Below, in pieces: positions 34,906-45,961 of a stretch of DNA of 64,000 nucleotides (the stretch's first letter is position 1; each line of letters begins with the position of its first letter). A model generated the notes under the pieces. That model was not told where the DNA came from and made no database searches. It saw only the letters and a list, made by a program, of their open reading frames with translations. Source of the DNA: Saccharum officinarum (Eukaryota > Streptophyta > Magnoliopsida > Poales > Poaceae); the NCBI GenBank assembly GCA_020631735.1, contig CM036158.1:77727172-77791171 (forward strand), in the 5' to 3' direction. Both the position numbers and the translations under genes were made by a program.

Positions 34906-35620
34906 GTTCTATTCTATATCACCGTTGGGCAGAAATAGAACAAAACCATCAATCTTGTACATCAATTCCACATCACCGTTGGGCAGAAATGGAATTAACA
35001 TATGAAAACTCAATTATCTTATAACCCTCTTCAAAACTAAATTCTCCCTTTTGTTCGAATTTAATTTTAAAGATCATTATCATCATTGCAGCGGAAACAT
35101 GAGAATACATTACATTCTGTTCGCTCTGGAGCATCTATTGTCTTTTATCTATTCTCTGAAAATTGGTCACTTTGATGCAAAATTCATCAGAGATTTAAAC
35201 TTTAAACATAAAACACATAGAATTATAATATTGTTATCATCAACGTTGGTCAGAAAATAACAATATCATAATTTTCTTTAAACATAAACTCTTAAATAAA
35301 CTTATAATATTGTTATCATCAACGTTGGTCAGAAAATAACAATATTATAATTTATCTTAACTATAAACTGATTATTCCTCCAATTTAAAATTCTCGTTGA
35401 TTCCAACTTCAACTGGAGGATCAACTTTTCATTATCATTCACTGAATAACTATAACTGCTCTTCAAATTAAATCCTCCCGTTGGTTCGGATTTAATGAGA
35501 AGACAGTAAATCTTTTCTTTGCAGCGGAAAACGTGAATCAACAGTGATTATCTACTTTTCAGAAACATTCTTTACTGATCTATGCTCTAAACAATGTGCA
35601 CGTTGGTGCAAAATTGAATA
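34906..35620. repeat. Array of hairpins with a shared CGTTGG loop core
   Basis: Four hairpins share a loop built on ATCA(A/C)CGTTGG(T/G)CAGA. Their stems are GTTCTATT/AATAGAAC (34906-34941), AATTCCA/TGGAATT (34964-34996), 17 bp with one mismatch (35221-35273) and a perfect 15 bp (35302-35350). Two more have CGTTGG in a shorter loop: ATTAAATCC/GGATTTAAT (35467-35496), and a weaker TGCA/TGCA stem (35597-35610). The third and fourth are direct copies; the stems of the others are unrelated in sequence. A related 6-bp hairpin AAATTC/GAATTT is at about 35039-35062. Confidence 0.7.
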
Positions 35621-35699
35621 GAGATCAAGCTTTATACAAATTTCATCAAAATATTATTTAGATATGCTTCTGAAAAAAAGATAAAACTAAATTCAAAAC

Positions 35700-36670
35700 A
35701 TCCTTGTGCATCTGGCCATTTCGGCCTGAAGGCCCAAACGTGCGGCTTTGGCCCAGCAAAGCGCCACTGGCTGCCACGCGCGCCGTGCGCTTGCGACCTC
35801 CCGTTTGTGAGCCAGCCCATGATCGCCACGGCCCAGCCGCTCTCGGCTTCTCCCCACGCGCCCAGCCGCGCGAGCTCCACTCCCCCCCCCGCCCAGGCCG
35901 TAACCTGGGCCTGGGCCGGGAAAGCTGAGCCCCGCCTGGGCCACGAGCCGGCCCAGTTTCTGGCAACCGTCGATCAAGATCGGACGGTTGTCCTGGCTTT
36001 TCGGCTGAACAAAAACACGCCCGGCCGTCGGCTCCCTTTCCCCGAAAACCCTAATTTCATTTCTGTTCTTTGCTTTCTCCTTCAGTGCCATGCCCGAGCG
36101 AGAGAGCCGCAGCGGCCACCTTGGCCGTGACCGATACCGGGGCAAGCCCGGCTGCCTCGCCTCCTCTTCTTTCTCTACCCCCTCCCCTTCTCTTAGCGCC
36201 AAGCGCAGCATAGCCACCGCCGCCGATGGACGACGGCAGTGTGACCGGATCTGGGGAAGGTGACGGCGCCGCCGTGGTACCACTCGCCTGCGCACGCATG
36301 CGGCCGTAGCCGCGCGGTGCGCCGTCGAGCGGCTCCCCGGTGGTGCCCTTTCTGCGAGACCGCACGGCGGCGAGGCCTCGGCCTCGGCCCCGGCCCGAGA
36401 CGCAGACCACACGGTGGCGAGCCCTGCTCGGTTGACTTCCCGCTCGGCGTCCATGCGACGTCCGGCGGTGGTACCTCCTTGCTCTTCTTCCTTCATCTTG
36501 TCTATCCTTTGTCTTTCGCCTCCCTTTCTGTGTCAGCATGGAACGCTGCTGCGGTGGCCAAAATTGGCGACCGGAGGAGGGTGGCGGCGCCTTAACCCCG
36601 CGCGCGCATCCCCATCTCGAGACGACTGCTCGGGGACCTTTTCCCGCGCCATGGCGGTGAATGGCAGGTG
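35700..36670. other. GC-rich block in the leader of the copia-type element
   Basis: About 1 kb. The left 260 bases contain seven GGCCCA/TGGGCC words (35731, 35750, 35830, 35906, 35912, 35937, 35950), followed by AAACCCTAA (36046-36054) and a pyrimidine-rich stretch. That is the layout of plant housekeeping promoters (site II plus telo-box), here on the plus strand, antisense to the element. Overlapping ORFs of 60-267 codons on both strands are composition effects; I recognise none. Confidence 0.55.
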
Positions 36671-36878
36671 AGCCCCAGGTAGGCCACCGTGCCCTTTTCT
36701 TTCAATTAGGGTTGGGGTTCTTTAGGGTAATCCAAAATTGAATTCAAATCCCCGTTCTGTTTTCATTTAGGGTTAGGGTTTGACCATGTCATAACCGAAT
36801 CCCCTCCTTCTTCCGATCGAGACCGAAGTTCATTCTTTTCAATTTCTTTCCCAAAATCCAGATCTACTCACTAGGTTT

Positions 36879-36890
36879 TCTCCGATACCA
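36879..36890 (-). other. Primer-binding site of the copia-type element
   Basis: TGGTATCGGAGA on the minus strand, one base after the LTR end; it matches the initiator-methionine tRNA site except at a few positions. Confidence 0.8.
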
Positions 36891-36891
36891 T

Positions 36892-37283
36892 TGTTAGAAA
36901 CTGTAGATCGCCTAGCAGTAGATCGGGATGGGTAGGACACTTACAATCTCGATGCATACCTCCGTGGAGAAGACAACAGAGATCGCTGTGCGGTGCCTCC
37001 TGTGGTGACGAGAACGCCGGGTGACGCAGATGCCGCGGAGAACACCGGTGGAGCTTCCCGTCGCTGGCAGCGCAACCCTCGAGATCGGATTAAGGTTAGG
37101 ACGGTGGGGAGTGGCGGCTGCAGTAGTGAACCTCTCCCCCATGCCCTGGCCCCCACCTCCTCTTTATATAGCGCTACGCGACGGGGGCCCACCAGCCATA
37201 TATCGGGCTGGGCTCCCCCGATCAGGGAGCGAGGTCAAGGCCCAGTTAGCCGTTGGGCCAACTAGTGGGAGATCAACCTAACA
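36892..37283 (-). repeat. 5' LTR of the copia-type element (392 bp)
   Basis: Starts TGTTAGG at 37283 and ends TTTCTAACA at 36892 on the minus strand. Outside the tandem block I noticed no difference from the partner at 31188-31751, so the insertion looks recent even though pol is decayed. Confidence 0.93.
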
Positions 37284-37288
37284 GCAAT

Positions 37289-38520
37289 AGCTTGTGCAAA
37301 TGCGTACTCAACTCGTTGTATATGTACCCAATCAACTTTTCTCAACAAATCAGATTAACTATAAGATAGTAATAAATTGACAGAGGCCACAAAGAAGTCA
37401 GAGGCAAAACAACTAGACGAGAGGTCAGAGGCACCAGAGTTTGTTCGGGGTTCGGGAATGCGATTGCACACCCATGGAGGAGTAGTTGCCTTGCATGTCG
37501 AAAATTCTAATTCCTTGTAAACTCGTCTAGTATTCACTACTGGCGAAGAGGAAGACGGTTGCTGTAGTGTACCCAGCAGTCACGGTTATTTGCAAATTTT
37601 TATAAGAGTTTAAATTATTAAAAAGGAAAAAAAACCCATAGCAGAGGCAGCTGCGCACGGGTAAATTGTGTCATCACACGCGACAGAGTCCCTACTATGA
37701 CCGGCTCCATCTCCATGGACGTGAAGAGGAGACTGGCCACGGGTGTGGGGCCGTTCCAGGCAGCCGTGACGGAGGATGGACATGAGACGACGTACGGGAC
37801 TCCGTGGGTGAGCCAGACACAGCTACCTAGCTTTCCACCACTACTGTTATTTGGAGTATTACTGTACAATAGTGACTCTCTCTCTTTCTTTTTCTCCCTT
37901 GAATTTCCATGGACACAATTAAGAACATGTAGCCGGCCTGTAAATAAATACAGTACAGAATAATCTCTGACTTGTCTACCTGTGCAGGCGACCGAGCTGA
38001 CTCGTCCTGGTAATAGTAGCTGACACTGACAGCATCCATTTATCTTTTTTTTGAGAAAAAACAGCATCCATTTATCTATCACGTGAGCTGCTGTGAGGCC
38101 AGTAATTTGGGATCCGCACGTGCGTCCGGTTGAGGCGGAGGCTGCAGCGCCCGTCATTCGTCAGTCAGCCATACAACACGGGCGAGCCAGCATCGACCCA
38201 TCGAGGCCCATGATTAATTAGCTGCACGTGTGCAATGCCAAAAACAAGAGAATATATACATTGTCATGATATGTACGTAGTAGAAGACGTGAGGATTGTT
38301 CTAGACCCAAGACCTTTGACTCTGTTTTACATTACAGAAAGCAACAAAGCGAAGCTCAAATAAAAAAGAAAGCAACAAAGCGGCCAATTAATTAAGTACC
38401 CAAGGCAACAACGCCATCCACGCTCTCAAAACATCTGAACCCGACATTAAATATAGTACAAGTGGGGTTTTGACTATAATATGTAGAATCAAAAAGCTAA
38501 GTGGCATCTTGATAAAAAAA
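37289..38520. other. Intergenic DNA, no gene recognised
   Basis: Mixed composition with ORFs up to 179 codons (37618-38157, minus) that include low-complexity lysine runs and no domain. Nothing here supports a gene. Confidence 0.4.
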
Positions 38521-38772
38521 GCTAAGTAGCATCGATGTCTTTATTAGTTGGCGGAGACGCTAAGGGCGTCCTCAACGGCGCTGAAGAAATCAATAGCGAT
38601 TTGTGCCACAAAGACAACAAAAAAAGCTAAGTGCCATCTTCGTCGCAAAGAAAGAAAGAAAAAAGCTAAGTGGCATCGATGTCTTTATTAGTTGGCGGAG
38701 ACGCTAAGGGCGTCCTCAACGGTGCTGAAGAAATCGCCAACTATTTGAGCCACAAAGACAACAAAAAATCAG
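38521..38772. repeat. Tandem duplication, period 143 bp
   Basis: GCTAAGT(A/G)GCATCGATGTC and the following 60 bases occur at 38521 and again at 38664. Both units continue to GCCACAAAGACAACAAAAAA. Each unit contains the left terminus of the MITE at 38707. Confidence 0.85.
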
Positions 38773-39182
38773 GTGAGAGAGTGCAGCGCTTTGCATGCCA
38801 TGAGATAGAATTTGTTGGAGAACATACTTCCTCCATTCTAAATTATAAGGCATTTCAAGAATCTCGGAGAGTCAAAGCATTTTAAGTTTGACCAAAATTA
38901 TAGAGAAAATTAAAAAAAATTATAACATCAAATAGGTATTCTATGAAAATATAATTAATGAAGAATCTAATGATACTTTAATTAATGTCATAAATATTAT
39001 TATCTTATCATATAAATTTGATCAAACTTTAGACCCTTTGATTCTCCAAGATTCTTGTAATGTCTTATAATTTGGGATGGAGAGACTAGCGAGAATGCAC
39101 TCGCTAGCGCTGCTCTGCATTTGTTCTGACCAATAGAATATCAGCTAGACTAGCTGTTTGATCCCCATTGGGAACGCCCTAA
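38704..39182. mobile_element. Tourist-like MITE with TAA duplications, carrying a nested Stowaway
   Basis: Termini GGGCGTCCTCAACGG (38707) and, inverted, GGGCGTTCCCAATGG (ending 39179) are flanked by TAA on both sides (38704-38706, 39180-39182). This is the 3-bp target duplication of the PIF/Harbinger group. A Stowaway element (38827-39086) sits inside. The left terminus is also present once more at 38561 through the tandem duplication. Confidence 0.65.
38827..39086. mobile_element. Stowaway-like MITE (Tc1/mariner type)
   Basis: 260 bp, flanked by TA (38825-38826 and 39087-39088). Starts CTTCCTCCATTCTAAATTAT and ends ATAATTTGGGATGGAGAGAC, a long imperfect inverted repeat of the classic grass Stowaway type. 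AT-rich and non-coding. Confidence 0.9.
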
Positions 39183-40199
39183 CTGCCAACATAATCTCTC
39201 CATATCACCTTCGTTGACCAGCTGGCGTTGACAAATAAAGCGCCTGAGCCAATCGAAGCGATGTTACTGGAGGATAACGTGTGCCAACTGCATGCCAACC
39301 GGTGGGATACAGAAAAATTAACGTCATCCATGAAATTTGTTTATAGGTTTTCGCCGGCTTTGTAATTCATACAATTTACGTGTAAATATATTATAACTTT
39401 AATACTATTCATGTATTGCTATAGTTACGTATCGAGTTCTATGACTTTCTTTGAGGACCTGTAATAATCTATAATTCTAGATTTAGGGTGCGTTTGTTAG
39501 GAATCCATATTCTTGTAGAAAGTTTTTGGATTAATATTCTCTTAAAAAACGTTTCAGATGATGAATTAGAATCACCTCGTGAGATCTTTAGGTTGATATG
39601 CTAGATTCTTATTCATGAAAAATGGTTTTTTTCCATAAAAAGATTACACAAATGAAAACATTCTTCAAAGAAGGTTTAGAACTTTTTGTGGGCATACAAC
39701 AAACTTAAATACAACCCATTTTAACTTTTACTGCACTTAACAATAATTATCTAAAAAACTACGTACCAAGCAAGAAAATGGAATAGCTAGGACGTTTGGT
39801 TCCTTTGCTTGCTTGCCTGTCTCACTTCCCGTGCAAGCAAGATATTTTCCCTTACTAGCTTGGGACTTGGGACCCAAACATTATTTAGCGCGCGTGCGCC
39901 AGTCGCGTTAGCAGCGTACGCTTTCTATTTTTAGGTGCTGCTTTCTCCTGTACGTGGAACTGATACTAAGCACTTTTTACTTTTCATTTTCGTGGGACCA
40001 AGTGCGGAGGGTGGACGCGAGGAGGTGAGGGAGGCGCATGCGTGTGTCAGGTCTATGTCACATTTGGTTTCTATGAAATACTCATACGCTACACAAACTT
40101 TAAAATGTGATAATTTTATTGTCAAGCATTTACTTTTAATTCCGTTTACACCATTGCGTTCATTATGACAAGATCTATAAAAGTAGATCCATGTTAGAT
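39183..40199. other. Intergenic DNA
   Basis: AT-rich with a possible decayed MITE starting near GGTGCGTTTGTTAGG (39487), whose partner end I could not fix. The ORFs at 39931-40168 overlap on both strands and show no domain. Confidence 0.4.
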
Positions 40200-40960
40200 A
40201 TGTTTCGAAATAATTTTCGTGATAATAAAGTTTTGCACTTATGAGTATAAAGTTTTAAATGTTGTAGTACAAAGTTTCAAAACTTTGGCCTGTTACAAAA
40301 CTTTAGAATTTACAAAGTTTGTGTTAGTTTAAAGTTTTGAACCTACCACTACAAAGTTTATAATGTCAGAGCTTAAAGTTTATAAACTCTGAGTGTAAAC
40401 TTCTAAATCTACCAGTATAAAGTTTATAATATGAGAGTTCAAAGTTTTGAACCTCAAAGTATAAAGTTTGTAATATCATAGGTCAAGGTTTATAAATTTT
40501 TAGTGTACAGTTTTGAACCTAGCAGTATAAAATTTGTAATGTGATAGTTCAAAATTTATAAATTATGATTGTAAAGTTTTTGAACCTCGTTACAAAGTTT
40601 GTAATGTGATAGTTTAAAGTTTTTAACCTAACATTACAAAGTTTATAATGTGATGATTCAAAGTTTATGAATTTTAAATGTAAAGTTTTGAACCTAGCAG
40701 TACAAAGTTTGTTATGTCATAGTTGAAAATTTATAAATTCTTAGTGTAAAGTTTTAAATCTGGCAGAACAAATTTTAAAATGTTATAGTTTAATGTTTTG
40801 TAGTTAGAAGTATAAAGTTTGCAATATCAAAGTTCAAAAATTTATAAATTCTGAGTGTAAAGTTTTAAATCTAACAGTGTAAAGTTTTATAATGTGATAG
40901 TTTGAATTTTTGAATCTAGCCGTACAAAATTTTAAACATAGTACAAAGTTTATATAACTT
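40200..40960. repeat. Degenerate AT-rich minisatellite, unit about 66 bp made of three 22-bp parts
   Basis: The phrase AAAGTTTTGAACCTAGCAGT, then ACAAAGTTTGTAATGTGATAG, then TTCAAAGTTTATAAATTCTG and its variants repeat through the segment. AAAGTTT recurs about every 22 bases, so the 66-bp unit seems to be an amplified trimer. Some units lack the third part. Confidence 0.8.
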
Positions 40961-41364
40961 CATGCATTTTTTAAATTTTGTTTACCTTATATTGTTTTTT
41001 ATATTAATGACAACTATTTTAGTATTAAAGAAAATGGGAAGCCACATGTGCTTTATATTAACTATTTTATGTTAACAAATAACATGTACTTTTTTCTAGT
41101 TTTTTTTCATGATAACCAATTTTAATTTTTCTGTATCAGTTGAATTATCAATCATGTATAAAGTATTATAGAACATAACGTATATGAATTTTTAAAAATA
41201 GTACTTCCACTTTCATATGCATGTCAAACCATCTCCCGCCCTTTTTATCTCCCACAAACCCGTTATCTTGAAAGAGAAAAAATAGCTCATTGAATCTAGA
41301 TAGTAGAAAACTGGACTCCAGAAACTAAATGGGCCTTAAATTGGACTTCAAAATCTAGACGGGA

Positions 41365-41460
41365 GAAAAACTAGACAGAGAAAAGTGGAAAGTGAAGTGG
41401 ACAGTGGAAAGAGAAAAGTGGAAAGAAAATAGACAGTGGACAGTGAAAAGTGAAAAGACT
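41365..41460. repeat. Purine-rich simple repeat
   Basis: Irregular repeats of AAAAGTGGAAAG and GACAGTGGA with almost no pyrimidine except T. Low complexity. Confidence 0.75.
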
Positions 41461-42485
41461 TGCAATGTTCGCTCCCAGCGCGTGCGTCAGGATCAGCTGA
41501 GCGCACGCCCGCCGGGCAAGAGGCGCCGACTTGGGAGGCTCACATAGGCTAGGCTTGCTGGGCAAACAGAGGCAAGGAAATCTGGCAAGCAAACCAAAAC
41601 GGCCAGGAGGCGGCGGCACGGACATGAGCCCGCGTTGGGGCACACATGACGACTCCTTTGATCACGCGTGTACAGTCAGCGTAGAGACTCCACGCCCGCA
41701 GTTGCAGCCACTCGCGCAGACGCTCACCACCCTGTCTATCATGGACATGTTCCTGTTTATTAAGCCTACAAGTCATCTCAGCGTGGTGTCATCGCCAAGA
41801 AGCTGAAGTTGGTTCAGGTATCACTCACATATTCCTTAGATAATATCCACAGATTTTTGTTTCGTTAATGATAGGGCGCGAGCGTTCGTCCCGTCCGGAC
41901 ACCGTGCACCCACTCCACCTCGCAGTGCTGCCGCACGCCCTGTTTCGCGCCGCCCGCTCCCTCCTGTCACGCGCGCCGCCCGGCCGGTCGAGCCAAGGCC
42001 GCTGGTGGTGGTGCTCGCGTAAGCGCCGCTGGCGCTGGTGGTGCTCGATTTGCCCGTCGCGCGTGCCACCGCTCCCTCCTGTTGCACGCGCCACCGCCCA
42101 ACCGAGCTAAGCCCGGTGCTGGTGGTGGTGCTCGCGTGCCGTCGTTCGCCACTGGCTCTGACCCCGATGGCGGGAATCGACCGGCCCGGCCTCCCCATAT
42201 TGCAAAGCGCATGTTTCAAGTGTTTAAGATGGATTATAGGTATGTTATAAATGTTTCATATAGATGTTGTACATGTTGTAATAGTTATACACGTATGTTG
42301 CAAATGCTTTATTTGGATATTGCATATGTTGTAATGGCTATATTGCAAGTGTATGTTCTAAATGTTTCATCTGTTTTCAGATGTTTGTTGCAATTATTTC
42401 ATCTGTGTGTTGCAAAACTAGATCTGATTGTAGGGTAGTTGAGCAAGGAAGAAAGAGCTAGACCTCCAACCTACTCGCTCTTGGC
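41461..42485. other. GC-rich then AT-rich intergenic segment
   Basis: 41470-42215 is GC-rich with overlapping ORFs and internal repeats such as GGTGGTGGTGCTCGCGT (about 42004 and 42122). 42240-42420 holds loosely repeated ATGTTGCAAATG and TTTCATCTG words, common in grass repeats. No gene recognised. Bases 42486-42490 are the CTCTG target duplication of the next element. Confidence 0.45.
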
Positions 42486-42490
42486 CTCTG

Positions 42491-43758
42491 TGTTGGGAGT
42501 ATGCCCTAGAGGTTATCTTAGAGATGATTGTATTGCCTTATATACATGATATATTATGAGTCCATTGAATATCTATTAAAGACAATTTGTATTGATTAGC
42601 AATTATGTGAATTGTTTGTGAAACTCTTTTACTTGTATGGTTACTCTATAATGATCCCTGATCGGAGTTCATGTTAGGACGCACATGAATATTATCAGCA
42701 CATTATTAGTTGATGATTATGTTTCACAAGTCATAGACATAGAGATATCAAACTAATAATGTGGGCACATGTGTGACATGTAGACTGGACTGACCCAACG
42801 TGAGATATTTTTATTGTCTCGATTCACATCATGTACGTTATGTCCTTAAACCTGAGATTGTTGTATGTACTCAAGATGTGAAATGACCTACTTAGAGACT
42901 ATCAAACGCTACTCCGTAACTGGGTAGTTATAAAGGTGGTCTTCGGATTTATCAAGAAACATGCTGTGAGACATAGACAATCAAGATAGAATTTGCCTCT
43001 CTCTATGTGAGAGAGATATCAATGGAACACTCTAATGATTGGATCAACAAATGCATGGCCGTGCTTAGGTTAAGTGTTAACCTATGAGTTGGACCAAATA
43101 TCGTGTGGCAAAAGGAATAACATGTATATGGTTTGTGGTGGTTTGTCTGATATGATCTTTGCGTACACATAGGAGTTGACACGTCTTGTTAGAGACCACT
43201 ATCAACTAATGGCCGAGTAGGAGTACTCGGGCCACGTCTATGTGTGCATGAACCCATAGGGTCACACGTTTAAGGGGCTGGAAGCCTAATTCAGGTTGAA
43301 CCCGAATTTGACTAGGCTTAGGGTTTTCTAATTGGACCTCCAACTAGGGGCTGATTAGAGGCGCCTATATAAGAGAGGGAGGGAGTGCGACCAGGGGTCT
43401 CACACCATTGGGCAGCCGCTGTCGCCCCCTTCCCATGCTCATGCCTACTGCTCCTCATGGACCTAGCAGTCTAGAGACGCAACACTTCCTCCCCGTACGT
43501 GTGGGATACCTTGGAGGTGTTGTATCTGGAGCACAAGGACGAACCGCACGAGAGGGACGATCAACAAGCGGAGGGTGGACATGACGGACGACCACATAAC
43601 TGCACGACACTGCTATGACGCGTTCGACTACATCGAGTCACTTCCGCTGCACCTGCACATCTAGTGGTAATTCCGTAACATGTGACTAGCAGTAGATCCT
43701 GGTTTATGAGGTCAAAATTTTGATTTTATGGCTAGTGTAGCACCCTCATAACCCTACA
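42491..43758 (+). repeat. Copia 5' LTR (1268 bp)
   Basis: TG...CA ends. The promoter TATA box TATATAA is at 43366-43372. Compared with the 3' LTR, its GC-rich end part has TG or CA at many places where the 3' LTR has CG. Confidence 0.95.
43366..43372 (+). promoter_or_regulatory. TATA box of the copia LTR promoter
   Basis: GCCTATATAAGAGAGGGAGG in the U3 part of the 5' LTR; the same box is at 49957-49963 and 59089-59095. Confidence 0.75.
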
Positions 43759-43759
43759 G

Positions 43760-43772
43760 TGGTATTAAAGCC
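43760..43772 (+). other. Copia primer-binding site
   Basis: TGGTATTAAAGCC, one base after the LTR; it differs from the standard initiator-methionine tRNA site TGGTATCAGAGCC by two transitions. Confidence 0.85.
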
Positions 43773-45124
43773 GTAGCTGCTTCGTTATAGGTTCGGTTGT
43801 ATGCATATGGAGATATGTACGGTTGTAGATGAGTCTCTGATCATGGTTCGTGATCTTACTGTGTTGGTCTTGTAACGATCAACTCGTACCGGTTGGAATT
43901 CCGTCATCCGAGTTAAGTGATACATGTAAACCCAGTTATGTCGAGATGGAGATCAATCAGATTGATCGAATCGAACCTAGGTCAAGTGCCGAGCGCATAT
44001 GATGCGCGGCGGTGGTAGATTGGATCTACTGCCGGGCGCCAGGTGCAGGAAAAAGTGCTATTCGGTAAAACGGCCATAACTTTTGCATACAACCTTGGAT
44101 TGAGACGCATTATATATGAAAATTGACCTACAGAAAATTTTACATCCGATTCTCCCCCACGTCAGGTTTGCCAAAATTAGATTTACGAAAAAAGGCCAGG
44201 AAGATGGTGTTTTGGCATTTTAAGATTGGACGTCGGAATCGGTTAACTTTGTTTTGCCGGATTTTATGACTAGTATAGCCCTTATGTGTACGTGATGCAT
44301 GTATGTAATTAATTCATGGCTTGCACTTCATGAGAAAGATAATATGGGCTGGAGCCAAGTAGATATTATCAATTTAATATAATGGCCTGCGTGCCAATCT
44401 GTGATGACCACGGCTATGTAATTGTATTTCACTGCCCTGCGTTAGTGATAGATAGTCTTGGTGGATTCATCACTGATGGACGGCGTACATGGATCATGGA
44501 GATGGAGATCATCATGATGTATAGATTGATGGAGATGGAGATCCCCAAAGTGACAATGGGCTATACCAAGTCATATATGTGATAATGTCGTTCTTACTAT
44601 TATGTTCTACTTTCATGTGATAATGTTTTTGTCTACATATGCGATAGTGAAGTAGAACGATCCCTCAGCAATGTTTAAGTTATAATGCTTTCCAAAACCT
44701 TGCACTGTCACATGTCTTGTACAATCGGTGGTGGGTCTATGAAATTAGGGTGCCACTGATTTTCCTTGACTAGGCAGGTTCGTATCGGATACTTACAGCG
44801 GAAGGGTTGGTTACTTAAACAAGGTCATCCTAACTGTTAGGGACCTTGAAGCATGAGTAGTTGGGCGTTCAGCATAGAGATGCTACCCAACAATAAGAGT
44901 CATATGTGATATGATTAGCAAAGAGTTGCTTACCGATCTACTATGTCTTCTTGCGGTGATGCTAAAGCTCACTAGTAGACTTGTTAGTTGTGGGTCTTGA
45001 ATCACTAAGTTTCAATTAAGGGATATTGATTTTAGTGGGAGTAGATTCTATTAAGATTTTAATATGATTTACTCTGTCTTGGATACTTTGTCTTAGTATT
45101 TTGCATTACTTTTGTTGTAGATAA
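43773..45124 (+). other. Copia leader, non-coding
   Basis: About 1.35 kb between primer site and gag, with no ORF of note beyond 44382-44582 (66 codons, no domain). AGATGGAGAT repeats at 44500-44540. Confidence 0.6.
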
Positions 45125-45961
45125 ATGGCGCCTAGCAATCAACCATTTACTTTGCGTTTAATTCTTGAGAAAGATAAGTTGAATGGAACAAACTATGCGG
45201 ATTGGATCCGTAACCTGAGAATTGTTCTTAGGGCTGAGAAAAAGGAAAAAATTCTAGACAGCCCATTACCTGAAGCACCTACTGACAATGCACCCGCTGC
45301 TGAGAAAAACGCTTACAAAAGGGCATGTGATGCTGATCTTGAAGTGAATTGCCTTATGCTTGCATGTATGGAACCAGATCTGCAGATGCAGTTTGACAAC
45401 AACCATGCAGCGTATGATATGATCGTGGCGCTGAATGATATGTTCTAGACTCAAGCTAGGATGAAAAGGTTCAATGTCTCTAAGGCGTTTGTTGAAACCA
45501 AGCTTGCAGAGGGCGCACCTATCGGGCCACACGTGATCAAAATGGTTGGTCAAACTCAGAGGTTGGAGAAGCTGGGCTTCCCAATTGGTCTAGAGTTGGC
45601 AACTAATTTCATTCTCGCGTCTCTTCCACCCAGCTATGGGAACTTCATCTCGAACTACCATATGCATGGGGCAGAGAAGGGCTTGAATAAATTGTGTGGC
45701 ATGCTTAAGACAGCTGAAGCTGATATTTAGAAAGGTGCTGGCACTAGCCATGTGATGGCGGTCCAGAACAAGCCTAACTTTAAGAAGAAGGGCAATGCTT
45801 GGAGAAAGCAAAATGGCAAGGACAAGACCAAAGGTGAGACCTCTAAGCCAAACCCACCTGCGCCCAAGGCTGGACCATCTGCTGATGAAGAGTGCTTTCA
45901 TTGTAAGGGTAAAGGTCACTGGAAGAGGAACTGCAAGCTGTATTTGGAGTCCTTAAAGAAG
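45125..45961 (+). pseudogene. Copia gag (two in-frame stops)
   Basis: Gag capsid and nucleocapsid region. The start is ATGGCGCCTAGC at 45125, in a fair context after ATAA. It reads KLNGTNYADWIRNLRIVL, the usual start of the copia gag domain, then YDMIVALNDMF before a TAG at 45446-45448. The same frame resumes with MKRFNVSKAFVETKL and runs to LKTAEADI, where a second TAG lies at 45728-45730. It then continues through a Lys-rich linker to the zinc knuckle CFHCKGKGHWKRNC (about 45896-45937). Both stops fit a CAG-to-TAG change. The zinc knuckle is intact. Confidence 0.92.

Larger units (their letters stand above)
31183..37288 (-). mobile_element. Copia-type LTR retrotransposon with unequal LTRs, including GCAAT duplications
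   Basis: LTRs at 36892-37283 (5', 392 bp) and 31188-31751 (3', 564 bp) start TGTTAG and end CTAACA, and GCAAT flanks the element at 31183-31187 and 37284-37288. On the minus strand a TGGTATCGGAGA primer site follows the 5' LTR and an AAGGGGGAGA purine tract precedes the 3' LTR. Between them are a GC-rich leader (about 35700-36700), a hairpin-rich region (34200-35640) and decayed pol remnants. The pol traces are in copia order, with RNase H next to the 3' LTR. No ORF is intact. Confidence 0.9.

Noticed and set aside
37618..38157. 179-codon minus-strand ORF
   Set aside because: Contains low-complexity lysine runs, no start context and no domain; overlaps plus-strand ORFs.
41531..41806. 91-codon ORF next to the purine-rich repeat
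   Set aside because: No domain, overlapped on the other strand, in repeat-rich intergenic DNA.
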